From Acanthosoma haemorrhoidale (taxonomy: Eukaryota > Arthropoda > Insecta > Hemiptera > Acanthosomatidae): 64,000 bases of DNA. The stretch is taken from contig OV884009.1 in NCBI GenBank assembly GCA_930367205.1, forward strand, positions 88,929,189 through 88,993,188. The letters are read 5' to 3'. A program made the position numbers and the translations under genes. Below, piece after piece: positions 8,315 to 19,668 of the stretch; position 1 is the first letter of the stretch, and every line of letters starts with the position of its first letter. Under the pieces are notes generated by a model, which was not told the DNA's origin, ran no database searches, and saw nothing but the letters and a program-made list of their open reading frames with translations.

Positions 8315-11300
8315 ATGTCGGTTGAAAGTAACCTCCGACAGAGGATAGAAGAATTAGAGAAGGCTAACCTGGCTTTGGCCCAGTCGGAAGAAAAGTTGAA
8401 AAATGAACTCGAAGCTAGCCGGACAGAGATAAAGGAAGGAGGGACACCTAAGCCACCAAGGAAGGATTTGTCCTTGCAGGGTCTGATCAAGACGTGGGGA
8501 GGGGAGGCGAGTGCCAGGCCGGTTGACGAATTCCTAGAGTATGTGGAGGAAGTAGCAGCTTGTGGAGCTTGGGAGGACGTTGACCGAGTTCGGATTTGTA
8601 GGCTCAAGTTGCAGGGCCCGGCAGCCACCTTTGTCAGAGGAAATGAGGAATTAAAGGGTATTGTCAGCTTTAAGAAGTTTGCAGACGCACTGCGAGAAAG
8701 GTTTGGAGATCCACATACTTTTGAATATTATGGAAGAATTTTGCAGGAGACGAGTCAACAGCCAAAAGAGAGGATCCAAGAATTTTCGGACAGATGCATT
8801 TCCTTGGGGGGGAAAATGACCAGGTCCGATCTATCTGGGAATGAAGCAAAGTGGTGGGCGCGGGAAGTAGAGAGAAAAGTGCTAGAAGCGTTCATGAGGG
8901 GACTCTCGGGTGAGGTGGGAAAACAGGTGTTGTTCGGACGCCCAGATACACTGAAGAATGCAGTGAGATTGGCGTTAGATGTAGAACAAGCCTTGCAAGA
9001 GCATCAACGGGGAAAGAACGTATATGTGTTGGAAGAGGCAGGGGGCAGGTCCGGCCCCTGCCATGAGCAGCAACGAGAGAGTGAGAGAAATAGGTATAGA
9101 AGCTCAGTGGATCCTATCGCCAGAAACGAGGACCAGGCCTCGGCACGGGGAGCGGGAGCGGTGTTTAGCTTAAGGGAACAGATCGAAGACGCTTGTATCA
9201 GCGCGATTCAAAAGGCGCTTCCCTCGAGACTAGGGAAATCCGATTCTCAGCGTTGCTATCGGTGTGGAGAGTTAGGACATTACGCAAGGGGATGCAGAAT
9301 GCCACCACCGGCTAAAGGAGTAAGCAATAACCCGGGCCCCAGAGAAAGGGTAACTTGCTACAGGTGTGGACGGCAAGGGCATATAGCGAACCAGTGCAGA
9401 TCCCAGCAGCTGCCCGCCGAAAAGAAATTGAACCCCGTGCAGGGGCCCCCAAAATGCTTAAGGCCCGACGGTCACCCCCCGTCTGGGCCGGAGAAACCCA
9501 AGCCTGTGGATGAGAAATGGCTTACAGGGGTGGGAGCCGGAGTAGGTAAATTGATAAAACTGGACATGCTAATTGGGGGATATCTCCACCACATGATAGT
9601 AGACACGGGGGCCGAAGTGACGCTAATTCGCACGGCGCTTCCGGGAGTTCAATTAAGGCCCGCCAGTGTCCGAGCTAGAGGAGTAACAGGACAGGCTCTG
9701 CGTATTTTGGGGGTACAAGAGTTGATGTGCCAAGTAGACGGCCTGGAAGTGAAACATCAGGTGATGATAATCAGCGTGAACTTGCCCGGAGACGGAATCA
9801 TAGGTTTGGATTTGCTAGAAAAGCTAGGAGCCAAACTGGATATTCGTAACCGGGAGGTGATAGTGACGCCGCCTGACGCTGGCCTGAGTTTTGAGAAGCA
9901 ACCAGTCAACGTACATCCCCTTCACCAGTTGGGAGTGGCAATAAATTCCTTAGAAGCGAAAGGGAGAAGTACAAGGGAAACGACGCAGGAGGAGCCAATT
10001 CCAAAGGATGGATCCTCGTCCGACCTAATCCATGCCCAAGAAAGAAAGCACCAACAGAAGAGGGAAAAGAGGGCCAAACGCGGAAACCAGCAGGCCGCGA
10101 ACAAAGCAGTAGAGACCCCGGGATCCCACGAACAACCCGACAAGCACGATGAGACCAAGGGGCTAGAAATTACCAGCCCTGCTCGAATCGCAATCCCTTC
10201 GTGTAGTGAGAAACTCATTAGAGCAACGATCCACCAGAGAGAGAAGGCAGTGGTGGTTGTCGAGCCGGTACCATTGAAACAAGGTAGCTTAAGAGTAGGG
10301 CGAAGTATTGGGCTCGTAGAACACGGGGAGGTTTGGATCCAACTTATGAACTCGGGGCCGGTGGATACCTACCTCGATAAAGGGCAATTATTGGGAATAG
10401 GCGCGGAATGGCATACGGAGGAAAGAAATGAAAGGGACGTTCGGATACACCGAGTAGAGGGTAGCGAGAATGCTCTGGAAAAGGGGGCTCAACTATGGAA
10501 TGTAGACCACCTCGGTGAGTCGGATAAGGGTGTAGTCGAGTCGCTGCTAGAAGAGTTTAAAGATCTATTCGACGAACCGGGAAAGGAAGGCTGCTCTACT
10601 GGGGTGAAGCATAGAATACCAACAGGGGAAGCTCCCCCGGTGATCAAGCGCCCGTATCGAGTGCCCTTCAACCAACGAGCGGTAGTAGAGGAACACTTAG
10701 AAGAAATGTTACGCAAGGGAGTGATAGCTCCTTCCGACAGTGCTTGGGCTGCACCTGTCGTGTTGGTACCCAAACGAAGTGAAGACGGAAGGACCCAGTA
10801 TAGATTCTGCACTGATTTCCGGGGGCTGAATGCAGTAACGCAGGTGGATGCTTACCCCCTACCATTGATTCAGGAAACATTAGAGATGTTGGGACAGAGT
10901 AGGCTTTTCACAACATTAGACCTTGCTAGCGGCTACCACCAAATACCGGTGGCCGAGGAAGATCGACCGAAAACTGCCTTCACCACCCTAGGGGGGCACT
11001 ACGAGTACCATAAAATGCCGTTCGGGCTTGCTGGGGCCCCAGCCACATTCCAGCGAACTATGGACCAGGTACTGATGGGAGTTAAGGGGACTGACTGCTA
11101 TGTTTATTTAGATGACATTATCATCTTCAGTGGTGATATGGATGAGCACTGCACTCGATTAAGAAGGGTGCTGGAGCGACTGCGGGGTGCTAATCTGAAG
11201 TTGAAAGGACCAAAATGTAAGTTTGTGGTCAGGCAGGTAAAATACCTTGGCCACTTGGTAACCAGTGAAGGGGTGAAACCTGACCCAGAAAAGATCACGG

Positions 11301-13624
11301 CGGTGACAGAATTTCCAAAACCCGGTTCGGCTCGGGAAGTGAGAGGCTTCCTGGGTCTCGCTGGATATTACCGGAGGTTCGTACCTCAGTTCGCCGAAAT
11401 TGCCAAGCCCCTCACCCAGTTGACGGGGAAGGGAATGTCATTTCACTGGGGGAAAGAACAAGACGAGGCGTTTACCGCTCTACAGGAGATATTGTGTTCT
11501 GACCGAGTGCTGATTTATCCTGATTTCCGGGACCCTTTCATTCTGGCGACCGATGCCTCTGGAATGGCAGTAGGGGCCGTCCTCTCACAACTCCGAAACG
11601 GACAAGAAAGGCCTATCGCCTTTGCCAGTCGACAGCTACACCCAGCGGAACAAAATTATTCGGCTACCGAAAGAGAGCTACTTTCGGTAGTTTGGGCAAC
11701 CAAGCATTTTAGGTGCTATCTGTTGGGTCGAAAGTTTACACTTGTCACTGACCACGCTGCACTTAAATGGATGCTGTCCCTAAGAGACCCGTCCTCACGC
11801 TTGATGAGGTGGGCTCTCAGACTCGAGGAATTCGAGTATCAGGTCGTCCACAAACCAGGGAAGAAGCATACCAACGCGGACTCCCTGAGTAGGGCCGTAG
11901 CGGGTATAAGGACGTTCGACGAAGGAGCCCAACGGGCTCTTTGGAAAAGAGGGCAGGAACAGGACGAAGAATGCCAGAGATGGGTCAAAAGTAACCCACG
12001 AGGGTTACGGACGGCGGCGGATGGTATAATATACTACGGAATAGGTGATGACCCGAATCAATGGAAAATTTTGGTTCCACTAGATCGCCGGCAACAGATC
12101 ATGGAGGAACACCATAGTCGGCCATGGGCGGGACATCCGGGAAGAGAACGTACCCATGAACTGATAAAGAATAAGTTCTATTGGCCCTCGATGGGGAAAG
12201 ATATAGAAGAGTTCGTTAAGGGGTGCCACTCGTGTGCTCAGAGAAAGACCCCCCCTGGGTTAACAGCTCCTCTAGAGGCCCCCTTCTTTCCCAAGGAGCC
12301 ATTCGAACTGGTTTCCCTGGATATCGTGGGGCCGTTCCCAAAGAGTAGCCGCGGGAATAAATATTTGTTAACTTTTATAGACCACTTCAGCCGATACACT
12401 GAAGCTGAACCTATAAGGGAACAGACGGCGGACGAGACCGCTCGGGTTTTTGTCGAGCGTATAATCACCAGACATGGGACTCCAAAGAAACTACTGACTG
12501 ATCAAGGCAGGAATTTCGTGTCGGCGTTGTTGAAATCCGTGTGCAAGGGTTTAGGCATACAAAAACTCCAAACCACCCCCTACCATCCCCAGAGTAATGG
12601 AATGCTGGAACGCTTTCATCGTACACTGGGAGATTCCATGGCTCACTTTGCCAGAAAAGATGGGCGAGATTGGGACCGGTGGGTCCCCTATTCACTAATG
12701 GCTTATCGCTCCATACCACATTCTGCCACGGGATTTTCGCCGAACTTCCTGTTATATGGCAGAGAGCTCCGCACTCCGGAAGGGGAATGGATAGAGCCTG
12801 TGGAAGCGTTGGAAAACGCCTTAACACAAGATGAAGCTGCAAGGATTAGGGTTCGTGTAGAACAGGCCTACGAAGAAGCCCGTGAAAGAATTAAGAAAAC
12901 TTGGGCTCGCAGAACCGCGGCGGTTAACCAAGATAGGAGATCCCGTACTTTCACCGAGGGCGACGCGGTATACCTACATGTACCCGCGGTAAAACCAGGA
13001 AATTTAAAAAAATTTCATTGCCCTTGGACGGGACCATGGATAATAGTCAAGAAATGCAGTGCGGTAACCTATGCAATCAGAAATGAAACCGGCGGGACCC
13101 AGGTAGTTCACGTGAACCGCTTGAAACCGGCTTTTAACAGTGGTCTCGAAACGGAGTATCCAAAGGAGCAACTGTCTGAATCGGAAGATGACGATGACGA
13201 AGTAAGGGATAAGGAAAGAGACCAGGAGGACTTCTGGCCGATCCCCCTAACCGACTCTGACGAGGAGGGAGAGCCCCATCCTAGAGAAAGGGCCATTGGG
13301 AACGATTCCCTATTGGCCACTAGCTCGCCAAGGAGGGATGTAGTGGCTCCAAGCTGGTGGCCTGAGGGCGAAGCGGAGGGGCGACCGAGTATTATCCGTA
13401 CGGAGGAAGATGTTTCATCGAGCGAAAAGGAGCCCACCCGCCCGGTTACCCCGTTGGTGAACACATCGGAGGTCTCGGGAGAGACCTCGGTGGAGGATGA
13501 CAGTACCAACTATCGAGACCCGACTTGGGAGGCGGATAGTACAGAGGCACCGATGTTGCCGCGCAGTCCCTACTTATTGAGAAATAATCGCCGGTCTAGC
13601 CAGGGAGGGAGAAACAAAGAGTGA
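8315..13624 (+). CDS. Gag-Pol polyprotein, Ty3/Gypsy, copy 2
   Basis: This 1769-codon frame has the same predicted protein as the copy at 1690-6999, offset by exactly 6625 bases. The zinc knuckles, DTG protease, YLDD reverse transcriptase, RNase H and DDE integrase are all present. No inactivating change separates the two copies. Two identical intact frames in one array argue for a very recent duplication or for a duplicated assembly segment. Confidence 0.96.
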   Translation: MSVESNLRQRIEELEKANLALAQSEEKLKNELEASRTEIKEGGTPKPPRKDLSLQGLIKTWGGEASARPVDEFLEYVEEVAACGAWEDVDRVRICRLKLQGPAATFVRGNEELKGIVSFKKFADALRERFGDPHTFEYYGRILQETSQQPKERIQEFSDRCISLGGKMTRSDLSGNEAKWWAREVERKVLEAFMRGLSGEVGKQVLFGRPDTLKNAVRLALDVEQALQEHQRGKNVYVLEEAGGRSGPCHEQQRESERNRYRSSVDPIARNEDQASARGAGAVFSLREQIEDACISAIQKALPSRLGKSDSQRCYRCGELGHYARGCRMPPPAKGVSNNPGPRERVTCYRCGRQGHIANQCRSQQLPAEKKLNPVQGPPKCLRPDGHPPSGPEKPKPVDEKWLTGVGAGVGKLIKLDMLIGGYLHHMIVDTGAEVTLIRTALPGVQLRPASVRARGVTGQALRILGVQELMCQVDGLEVKHQVMIISVNLPGDGIIGLDLLEKLGAKLDIRNREVIVTPPDAGLSFEKQPVNVHPLHQLGVAINSLEAKGRSTRETTQEEPIPKDGSSSDLIHAQERKHQQKREKRAKRGNQQAANKAVETPGSHEQPDKHDETKGLEITSPARIAIPSCSEKLIRATIHQREKAVVVVEPVPLKQGSLRVGRSIGLVEHGEVWIQLMNSGPVDTYLDKGQLLGIGAEWHTEERNERDVRIHRVEGSENALEKGAQLWNVDHLGESDKGVVESLLEEFKDLFDEPGKEGCSTGVKHRIPTGEAPPVIKRPYRVPFNQRAVVEEHLEEMLRKGVIAPSDSAWAAPVVLVPKRSEDGRTQYRFCTDFRGLNAVTQVDAYPLPLIQETLEMLGQSRLFTTLDLASGYHQIPVAEEDRPKTAFTTLGGHYEYHKMPFGLAGAPATFQRTMDQVLMGVKGTDCYVYLDDIIIFSGDMDEHCTRLRRVLERLRGANLKLKGPKCKFVVRQVKYLGHLVTSEGVKPDPEKITAVTEFPKPGSAREVRGFLGLAGYYRRFVPQFAEIAKPLTQLTGKGMSFHWGKEQDEAFTALQEILCSDRVLIYPDFRDPFILATDASGMAVGAVLSQLRNGQERPIAFASRQLHPAEQNYSATERELLSVVWATKHFRCYLLGRKFTLVTDHAALKWMLSLRDPSSRLMRWALRLEEFEYQVVHKPGKKHTNADSLSRAVAGIRTFDEGAQRALWKRGQEQDEECQRWVKSNPRGLRTAADGIIYYGIGDDPNQWKILVPLDRRQQIMEEHHSRPWAGHPGRERTHELIKNKFYWPSMGKDIEEFVKGCHSCAQRKTPPGLTAPLEAPFFPKEPFELVSLDIVGPFPKSSRGNKYLLTFIDHFSRYTEAEPIREQTADETARVFVERIITRHGTPKKLLTDQGRNFVSALLKSVCKGLGIQKLQTTPYHPQSNGMLERFHRTLGDSMAHFARKDGRDWDRWVPYSLMAYRSIPHSATGFSPNFLLYGRELRTPEGEWIEPVEALENALTQDEAARIRVRVEQAYEEARERIKKTWARRTAAVNQDRRSRTFTEGDAVYLHVPAVKPGNLKKFHCPWTGPWIIVKKCSAVTYAIRNETGGTQVVHVNRLKPAFNSGLETEYPKEQLSESEDDDDEVRDKERDQEDFWPIPLTDSDEEGEPHPRERAIGNDSLLATSSPRRDVVAPSWWPEGEAEGRPSIIRTEEDVSSSEKEPTRPVTPLVNTSEVSGETSVEDDSTNYRDPTWEADSTEAPMLPRSPYLLRNNRRSSQGGRNKE

Positions 13625-13650
13625 GGGTGTCAGTGCGTGTCACGAGAAAG

Positions 13651-13679
13651 AAAAGTGTTGACCTAGGGTCAACACTTTT
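13651..13679 (+). repeat. Perfect 13-bp inverted repeat before the 3' LTR (copy 2)
   Basis: Same hairpin as at 7026-7054. A purine-rich tract follows at 13680-13692, then LTR3. Confidence 0.9.
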
Positions 13680-13695
13680 GGAAAACGGGGAGTGT

Positions 13696-14840
13696 TGTGA
13701 CCGATAGACTTTTATAGCCAATGTAAATTAGCGATTGTTTACGCCGGTAATTCGTTTATTTTAGTTATTGAAGGAAAAAATTATCAGTCATTGTTTAAGC
13801 CGAATAAGGGGTCTTGCGCTGACAAGTAATTATCTAACAAAGTACCCTCGTAAAATTTATGATTAAAAAAAAAAAAAAAAAAAAAAAAAAAGTGTAAATT
13901 AGAGATAAATATTTTTTTTTGTATTTGGTTAGTTTTATATAAAGAATTAATAATTATTGATAATATTATAAATGTTCTAAGAATATCTTTGTGTTTCAAA
14001 TGTGAGTGTATTGATTTTGTTTTATGGGAAATATGCTGAAAAGTAAACAAAACAAATAACGGTGCGGGACGCCTCCGAGGCCCCGTAAGACCCTACATCC
14101 TTTATAGAGGATTAAAAGGACGGAGCACCGGGATCAGTCGCTTGCAGTCAGTGTGTGGATGAGTTGGCCAACACCCGCCGGAGCGCCCCCCCCTCATCTC
14201 ACCACCTTATCGGCCTATGGTTTATGGGGAGCACCTCTGGTTGGAGATTTGACTTGGAACTAGTATGGATATGAGCATATCGATCATCGACTCACCGATT
14301 CCATCCACCGGGAACCTCACAGCTGAATGACTAATCCACTATCTAGCTACGACAGGTAACCTCGTTGGACGTAGCTTCCACGTACCGAGGGTTTATGTTG
14401 TTTGTTTACGTCGTTCATCAGTTTACACCAAATAACACCAAACTATGCATACGTATAGATAAACACGGACAGTGATGTATTTGTTTTGTTCTCATTCTTC
14501 GATCAGCAAACTTTAAGTTAATAAAACTCTGGTTTACAAGTTTCCAGTTTAGTAAAGTTTAAGTATTTTTCTGTCCAATAGTTTAAGTAATTTTTCTCTC
14601 AAATAGTTTACTTATTTTTTTTATCAAATAGTTTAATTTTTTTTTTTTTATCAAATAGCTTAAGGATTTTTTTTTGTTTATTATCATTTAATAAAATGTC
14701 GGTAATCTAAATGTCAATTCCCTGTAATATTTCAGGTTCCCCTGTCCTTGGGTAATGCCCTCTCCTGGCATTAATATTTTCCCCAGATTCCTGTAAACAT
14801 TTAGGGGGAGGAGGAAGAGAGAGAGAGTCGGGGGTTTACA
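13696..14840 (+). repeat. LTR 3 (3'-most LTR)
   Basis: It is 1145 bp with a 27-base A-run at 13865-13891 and G at 13861, as in LTR1. After the terminal ACA the sequence leaves the element. AAAC at 14841-14844 matches the four bases before LTR1. Confidence 0.93.
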
Positions 14841-14844
14841 AAAC
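14841..14844. repeat. Target-site duplication AAAC, right copy
   Basis: It matches 429-432 and marks the right end of the tandem insertion. Confidence 0.8.
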
Positions 14845-16210
14845 CTTTGTATCCTCGGCCGCCAACCCCCCTCTTCCCACCCTCTCGCTTTTGACTATGT
14901 AGGTACGTCCGGCAATCGTCTGAGTTTGGAAATTTAAATGATTAGGCCTCACCCCTATAAAACAATCTTTTCTTTTAAAAACAACAACTCTTATTCATCA
15001 ACCTAAGCCTATCTCCGTATAAAAACTTTCAACACATTTATTTTATTTAATTGGCCTTTGGGATCCGGACGGTTTTCGCCTACCCTTAGATACTGAGTGT
15101 GAATTCGTGGTCATTACAAGATCACATAAACTACCAATAAACCTACCTTGTTCCTCTTCTCCTGAACATAGTGCTTTATCGGGGCACACCTTCTAATATC
15201 TTATGGAATCAGATCAAAACGAATTAAGCTGCCCGCCGACTAGACCGCCAGCTAGGGTGAAAGACAGCAGGTCCACCCGCTCTATCTCTTTCAAGGCGCT
15301 CGCTGGCTAGAGGTTGTAGCGACCCTAGCCCGGGCGTGCGTCTCCTCCCCATCTTGGGGACACAACTCACATATCTAAGCCCGACACATCTATCTATCGA
15401 TACATTTATACCTACGTTACACGGAGATTAGAGCGTAAAGTTATAATAAAAATAATATTGCTAAATATTGATTGGATTTAATCCTGTCCTTATTTATTCT
15501 AATCCAAAGGTAATTTATCTTAGTAAATTATCGTGGTGATCAATGGATGAAATTAAGTTAGTCAAATTTACAATAAGACATATTTTATGCATATTAGACC
15601 AGATAACATAGAATGAATTTTAATGATGACTGATTACATTATCTTATAATTAACTATTAAAATCTATGCTTACAATTACAGTGGTTTCTTTATTACAGAG
15701 AAGTTCGGGACAGGCTGTACCCAACCTGCGTCCCGAAATCAGAGACCTCCATCCTCGGCGTCCCCCCGGAAAGTAGTGAGCTTTATTCTCAGGCTCGTCC
15801 CAGCAACAAGTGAGAGTGGTTCCTCTTGCCTATACTTTTTTAACAGAAAGATTCCCTCCTAACCACGATCTCTCACCTTAGCGAGCGGCCTTTGGCTTTT
15901 GCTTTGATTTATTCTCACTTCCCTGTCTCCTTCAAACCAAGCGAGTATGTGACTTTCACACTTTCTAGATACCACCCTGTCTATCGGGCTATCTGCTCCT
16001 GGACGTGATTTCAACCTTTACTTCTATTCCTCGTCTCTCAAGCCCCTTTTGATAGCTGCTGACAAAATCCTTCCATTTGCCTACCCTTATACCACCAATT
16101 CATAATTCTTAAAACTATTATTTCCTATATTTTATTTTTGTAGCGGGTTACACACATAACAGTTCTACAACATCAACAGTCATCAAAAAATATTTTTTTC
16201 TTAACTGTGC
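14845..16210. other. Intergenic, repeat-like, no gene seen
   Basis: The stretch at 15053-15090 resembles 280-321. A short imperfect hairpin (TTCGGGAC ... GTCCCGAA) lies at about 15705-15740. C-rich segments at 15240-15360 and 15715-15780 stand out from the AT-rich surroundings and look like pieces of an unidentified repeat. No open frame with a recognisable domain was found. Confidence 0.4.
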
Positions 16211-16214
16211 GGAG

Positions 16215-16470
16215 TGCACTTGTCTTGTATCCTGCTGCCTCAATGGGTGATGTAGACTGGTTTTGGCTGAGTTAACTACTGGTTGTGTTGCTGTCACCTG
16301 ATTCCATTGGCAATCATACCTGCAGGTTTCATGTGGTTGAGGGAAACTATAACTTCCTTATGTTTGATGAGAATGGCGAAAATCTTTTCCTGACGAATCA
16401 CCTTATATGGTCCCGAATAAGGATAAGTTAAGGGTTTTCTTACCGAATTTTCCCTGAAATGACATCTCTT
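16215..16470 (-). pseudogene. Gypsy pol C-terminal fragment (CsRn1-like)
   Basis: Minus-strand translation contains the run SGPYKVI, then a beta-rich stretch ending VSLNHMKPAG. This is the GPY/F-type C-terminal module that follows integrase in Ty3/Gypsy elements; the SGPYKV...VTVSIDRLKPA pattern is typical of CsRn1-like elements. Only this end is left, with no upstream integrase core. It is a different family from the intact array to its left. Confidence 0.5.
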
Positions 16471-16508
16471 GAAATAATTATGTGGTTAATTTTTGGATTC
16501 CATAGTAT

Positions 16509-16800
16509 ATGCCAATTGCTTGGGTATCCTACCATGATGCATTCAATTCATTTGGTATCCAGTTTATTCGCCCTGGACTAGTAGCTTATATAAACCCCTC
16601 CTTCTATACACAATATTTCCTCAGTTTATTCCTTTTCCATACCACCAATTCTCATCCTCCTCCTTATACATACAATATTCTATACTTCAAATCCTCAGTC
16701 TACTCCCTGACCATTATACGCCTACAAAACGGTAGAATAGATCGTTCCACTACCCTCTGGGATTCCCTACCTCCTTCTGAACCTTCATAACTCCTCCCCA
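16509..16800 (+). pseudogene. LINE ORF2 C-terminal fragment (probable)
   Basis: The open frame ends in TTLWDSLPPSEPS. This matches the 'LWNSLPP' signature near the C-terminus of CR1/Jockey-superfamily reverse transcriptases, preceded by a basic stretch (RLQNGRIDRS) usual in that region. About 90 codons are open and the upstream polymerase domain is missing. An AT-rich 3' untranslated-like stretch follows to about 16930. Confidence 0.4.
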
Positions 16801-18690
16801 CCATCCATACTGACTCCTGCGCGTTTGGGAACAATTTATTCATAATACTTTTATTCTTAGCCCTTCCATTTTTATTTTATTGTTTACTATATGTATCCAT
16901 ATATTGGCTGGCACCCTTTGGTTTTTCCAATTGAATATTTAGCTAGTATTTTCCTTTTATTTTTGTATTGGTTTAATGGTTTTTATTTATTTTTGTATTT
17001 TTACACTTCATTTTAGTTTGTTTCTCATATGTTAATCCATCTACAATTTTAATTACTAAACGGGGTTTATTTAAATTTAATTTTTTCTTATAATAAGGTT
17101 TCACACTTTATTTAACTTTGTTAGTTTTGTTAAATTACAGCAAAAAACAAAAACAGAACAATAAACTAGAAAATCATAAAAATAAAAGTATATTGAGTAA
17201 TATTTTATCATACATTTTACAACAAAAAAAACATTTTTAAATAACTTTAAAAAGGTAATTCAAAAATAGAATTAAACAGTATTAGATAAATAAACTTAAC
17301 AAATAAATTATTCAAAAATTGGAAATCTTAAGCTAAATTAACTTATGAATGATACTTATTGGCTTAACATAAATCTGAAATTTATGTAATTACATAATTT
17401 ACTCACAACATTTTATGGTTGTAATGAATTGACATATAACAAAAGACTAGAAAACTAACTGAATCTAGATATATACGAATGGAGTATGTAAACATCATAA
17501 ATAGTTATTCAAAATAGCTTCAGGAATGATTTAGTAAAATTGAAGAATTCTACTACATATGTTAGAAATAACATGGAATGATTTCAAAAACATTAAAAAA
17601 AAAAATCAGTTTACTGATTCAATTAAAATAGTCAGTCACAGAACATCAAAAATTACTGGCTATCATCAAACATTGCTGAGAAGTCATCGTTGATTATTGT
17701 AAGATAAGATTTTACTACTAAATTTCCTACCTTCTCCTACCCTCCATGGGTGAATACAGTCTTAAACAGGCAAAAAGAGTGGCCTTTTACATGGAAAAAT
17801 TGGTTCATATATTAATCAGTGATCTCTTATTTTAAGCAGTCAAATTGTTTTTTGCAAATCGTAAAAAGTCATCAAATTCTTATTTAAATGAACAAAACAG
17901 AGATATTTATGAATTAAAACTCAACAAGTACACAAAAGGAAATTGATAATTCAGCAACAGAAAATAAATGCTTAAATATCCATGCCAGACAAGCTTTCCC
18001 CCCGTTATAATTGGTTAACAGTAGTCTGGAAATATATTCTTGAAGCATTTCCGGAAACTTGTACTGCTTGCCTCAGAGCTTCAACAACTATTGTTTTTTT
18101 ATATATTACAAATGTTCAAAATGTCAAATTTTAGAGATGTCTGTAACTTAATTTTCGCTAAGAGCTTTTAAGTAATACTAACATGATATAAGGGATGAAT
18201 CAATAAAACCAGTAGTAGTAGCCCTGAGGTGAAAAAGCCAAAAATGTCAGGAATGGTACAATGATCATTTTTTAATTTAAATACCACATACACTGACTTA
18301 TGGTCATCAATCAGAATTTGATAATAACACAAACCATGAACCAGATGATATTGTTTAGAAATTGTTAACCACTATCAAGCCTAAATAAAACATTTTATTC
18401 TGTTATGCTCCACATTTAAAAATTCAGACATTCTATATGATTGGCAATTTTAAGTTTCAGAACTAAAACAAGAGAGTCAGACACAGGCACAAACAATGAA
18501 AACCTAAATATTAGGAAAGAAAGTAAGTAGGGACAGTAATATAACAGAATTTGATTCTCTTGACAACTGGAAGATCACTCCTGAATTTATAAAAAGCAGT
18601 AAAATAAAATAAAAGTTGACTAAATTGTTTTAGTCATGCTTTGAACATGGGAAATCAGATATTGTAAGCAGGTTATTGATATGATGTTGG
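16801..18690. other. AT-rich intergenic DNA, nothing recognised
   Basis: No domain-bearing frame, RNA gene or clear repeat boundary was found on either strand. Confidence 0.5.
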
Positions 18691-18930
18691 TTGAATTATG
18701 ACTACCCAGAAGATCTAGAAGACCTATGTGAAAGCATGATGTTAATGGCACGACAAAGGCAGCTGGATGGAGAGTTTGTAGATCCTTTTGTTAAACTTCC
18801 AAAGCTCATGGTTTTAGTGGACTGGTCTAAGTATATAAGCATTGGGATATTTTTCAAGAGAGAGACAAGATATGAGAGAATAACAGAACCGATTAAGAAT
18901 ATAGATGATACACTGATACAAGAATATTAA
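18691..18930 (+). CDS. Unrecognised 79-codon frame, possible exon or gene fragment
   Basis: The reading begins at TTG; the first ATG in frame is further in. It is less AT-biased and more charged than its surroundings, with a distinctive stretch around YPEDLEDLCESMM and RQRQLDGEFVDPF. I do not recognise the family. No clear acceptor precedes it, and it ends with TAA, so it could be a terminal exon, a processed-gene fragment or chance. It lies 0.7 kb from painless, on the opposite strand. Confidence 0.2.
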   Translation: MNYDYPEDLEDLCESMMLMARQRQLDGEFVDPFVKLPKLMVLVDWSKYISIGIFFKRETRYERITEPIKNIDDTLIQEY

Positions 18931-19668
18931 AATATCAATAGTCGTTAAGGAATTTCCATACATTTCAAATCCTTTTCTACATAATATAGTTCCGCCAAAT
19001 GTTCTAAATTTTTTTAATCTATCTACATCATGGAAAACAGATGAGTAGTACAGTTGGTCAGATGGTATGCCTAAATTATTCTCCCAATCAATTTAACCAA
19101 GTATTTCAGTTGATCACACATCACAGGCAGTACAGATAGTATTATAGATGTAGGACAATCATGACTCATGATTAATTGCCCTCCTACTATACATACTAGT
19201 CGGTTTTTGTCATTGAAATAATAAATGATGCTCCCCAACAACATACCAACCAGCATTGAAACTTATGCAAATAAAAAAATATCAACAAAAGAAAAATTAA
19301 CTTACAAAAAAATTGGTGAAAACACATATTAAATATATATAATATAAAAATGTAATAAAATTATACTGAGGAAATCACTATTACAATTATATATAATATC
19401 TCAATAAAATTAGTTAAAACATCTAACAATAATTCATATTATTTTAAACAATAACAAAAAGCACAGCAAATATTTTTGCTGACCAAACATACAACTAAAA
19501 TTTCTTTTAAATAATATAATAGTTTATCACAGTTAATTACAGTTGTGCAAGTATGTAGATATTAATGCTTTGAACACACACACGCTAGTAACATAAAAAT
19601 AACATTATTTGTTAATTACTAAAGAGAGCAATAAAAAATATATAGTAATTTTAGTCTATCATTTTCAT
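18931..19668. other. Intergenic, 3' of painless
   Basis: AT-rich sequence downstream of the painless stop codon on the minus strand, including its 3' untranslated region of unknown extent. Nothing else was recognised. Confidence 0.5.

Larger units (their letters stand above)
433..14840 (+). mobile_element. Tandem Ty3/Gypsy LTR retrotransposon (LTR-internal-LTR-internal-LTR)
   Basis: Three direct copies of a TG...CA LTR (433-1590, 7071-8215, 13696-14840) separate two internal regions of 5480 bp. The repeat period from LTR2 to LTR3 is 6625 bp. Each internal region carries a tRNA primer site, one long Gag-Pol frame, a 13-bp hairpin and a purine-rich tract before the next LTR. Integrase lies after RNase H in Pol, which is the Ty3/Gypsy order, and there is no env frame. 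AAAC flanks the outer ends only. Such an array can arise by unequal crossing-over between the LTRs of two copies, by recombination of cDNA with a resident copy, or by integration of a tandem DNA. A collapsed or expanded assembly is the main alternative. The near identity of the parts points to a recent event. Confidence 0.93.
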
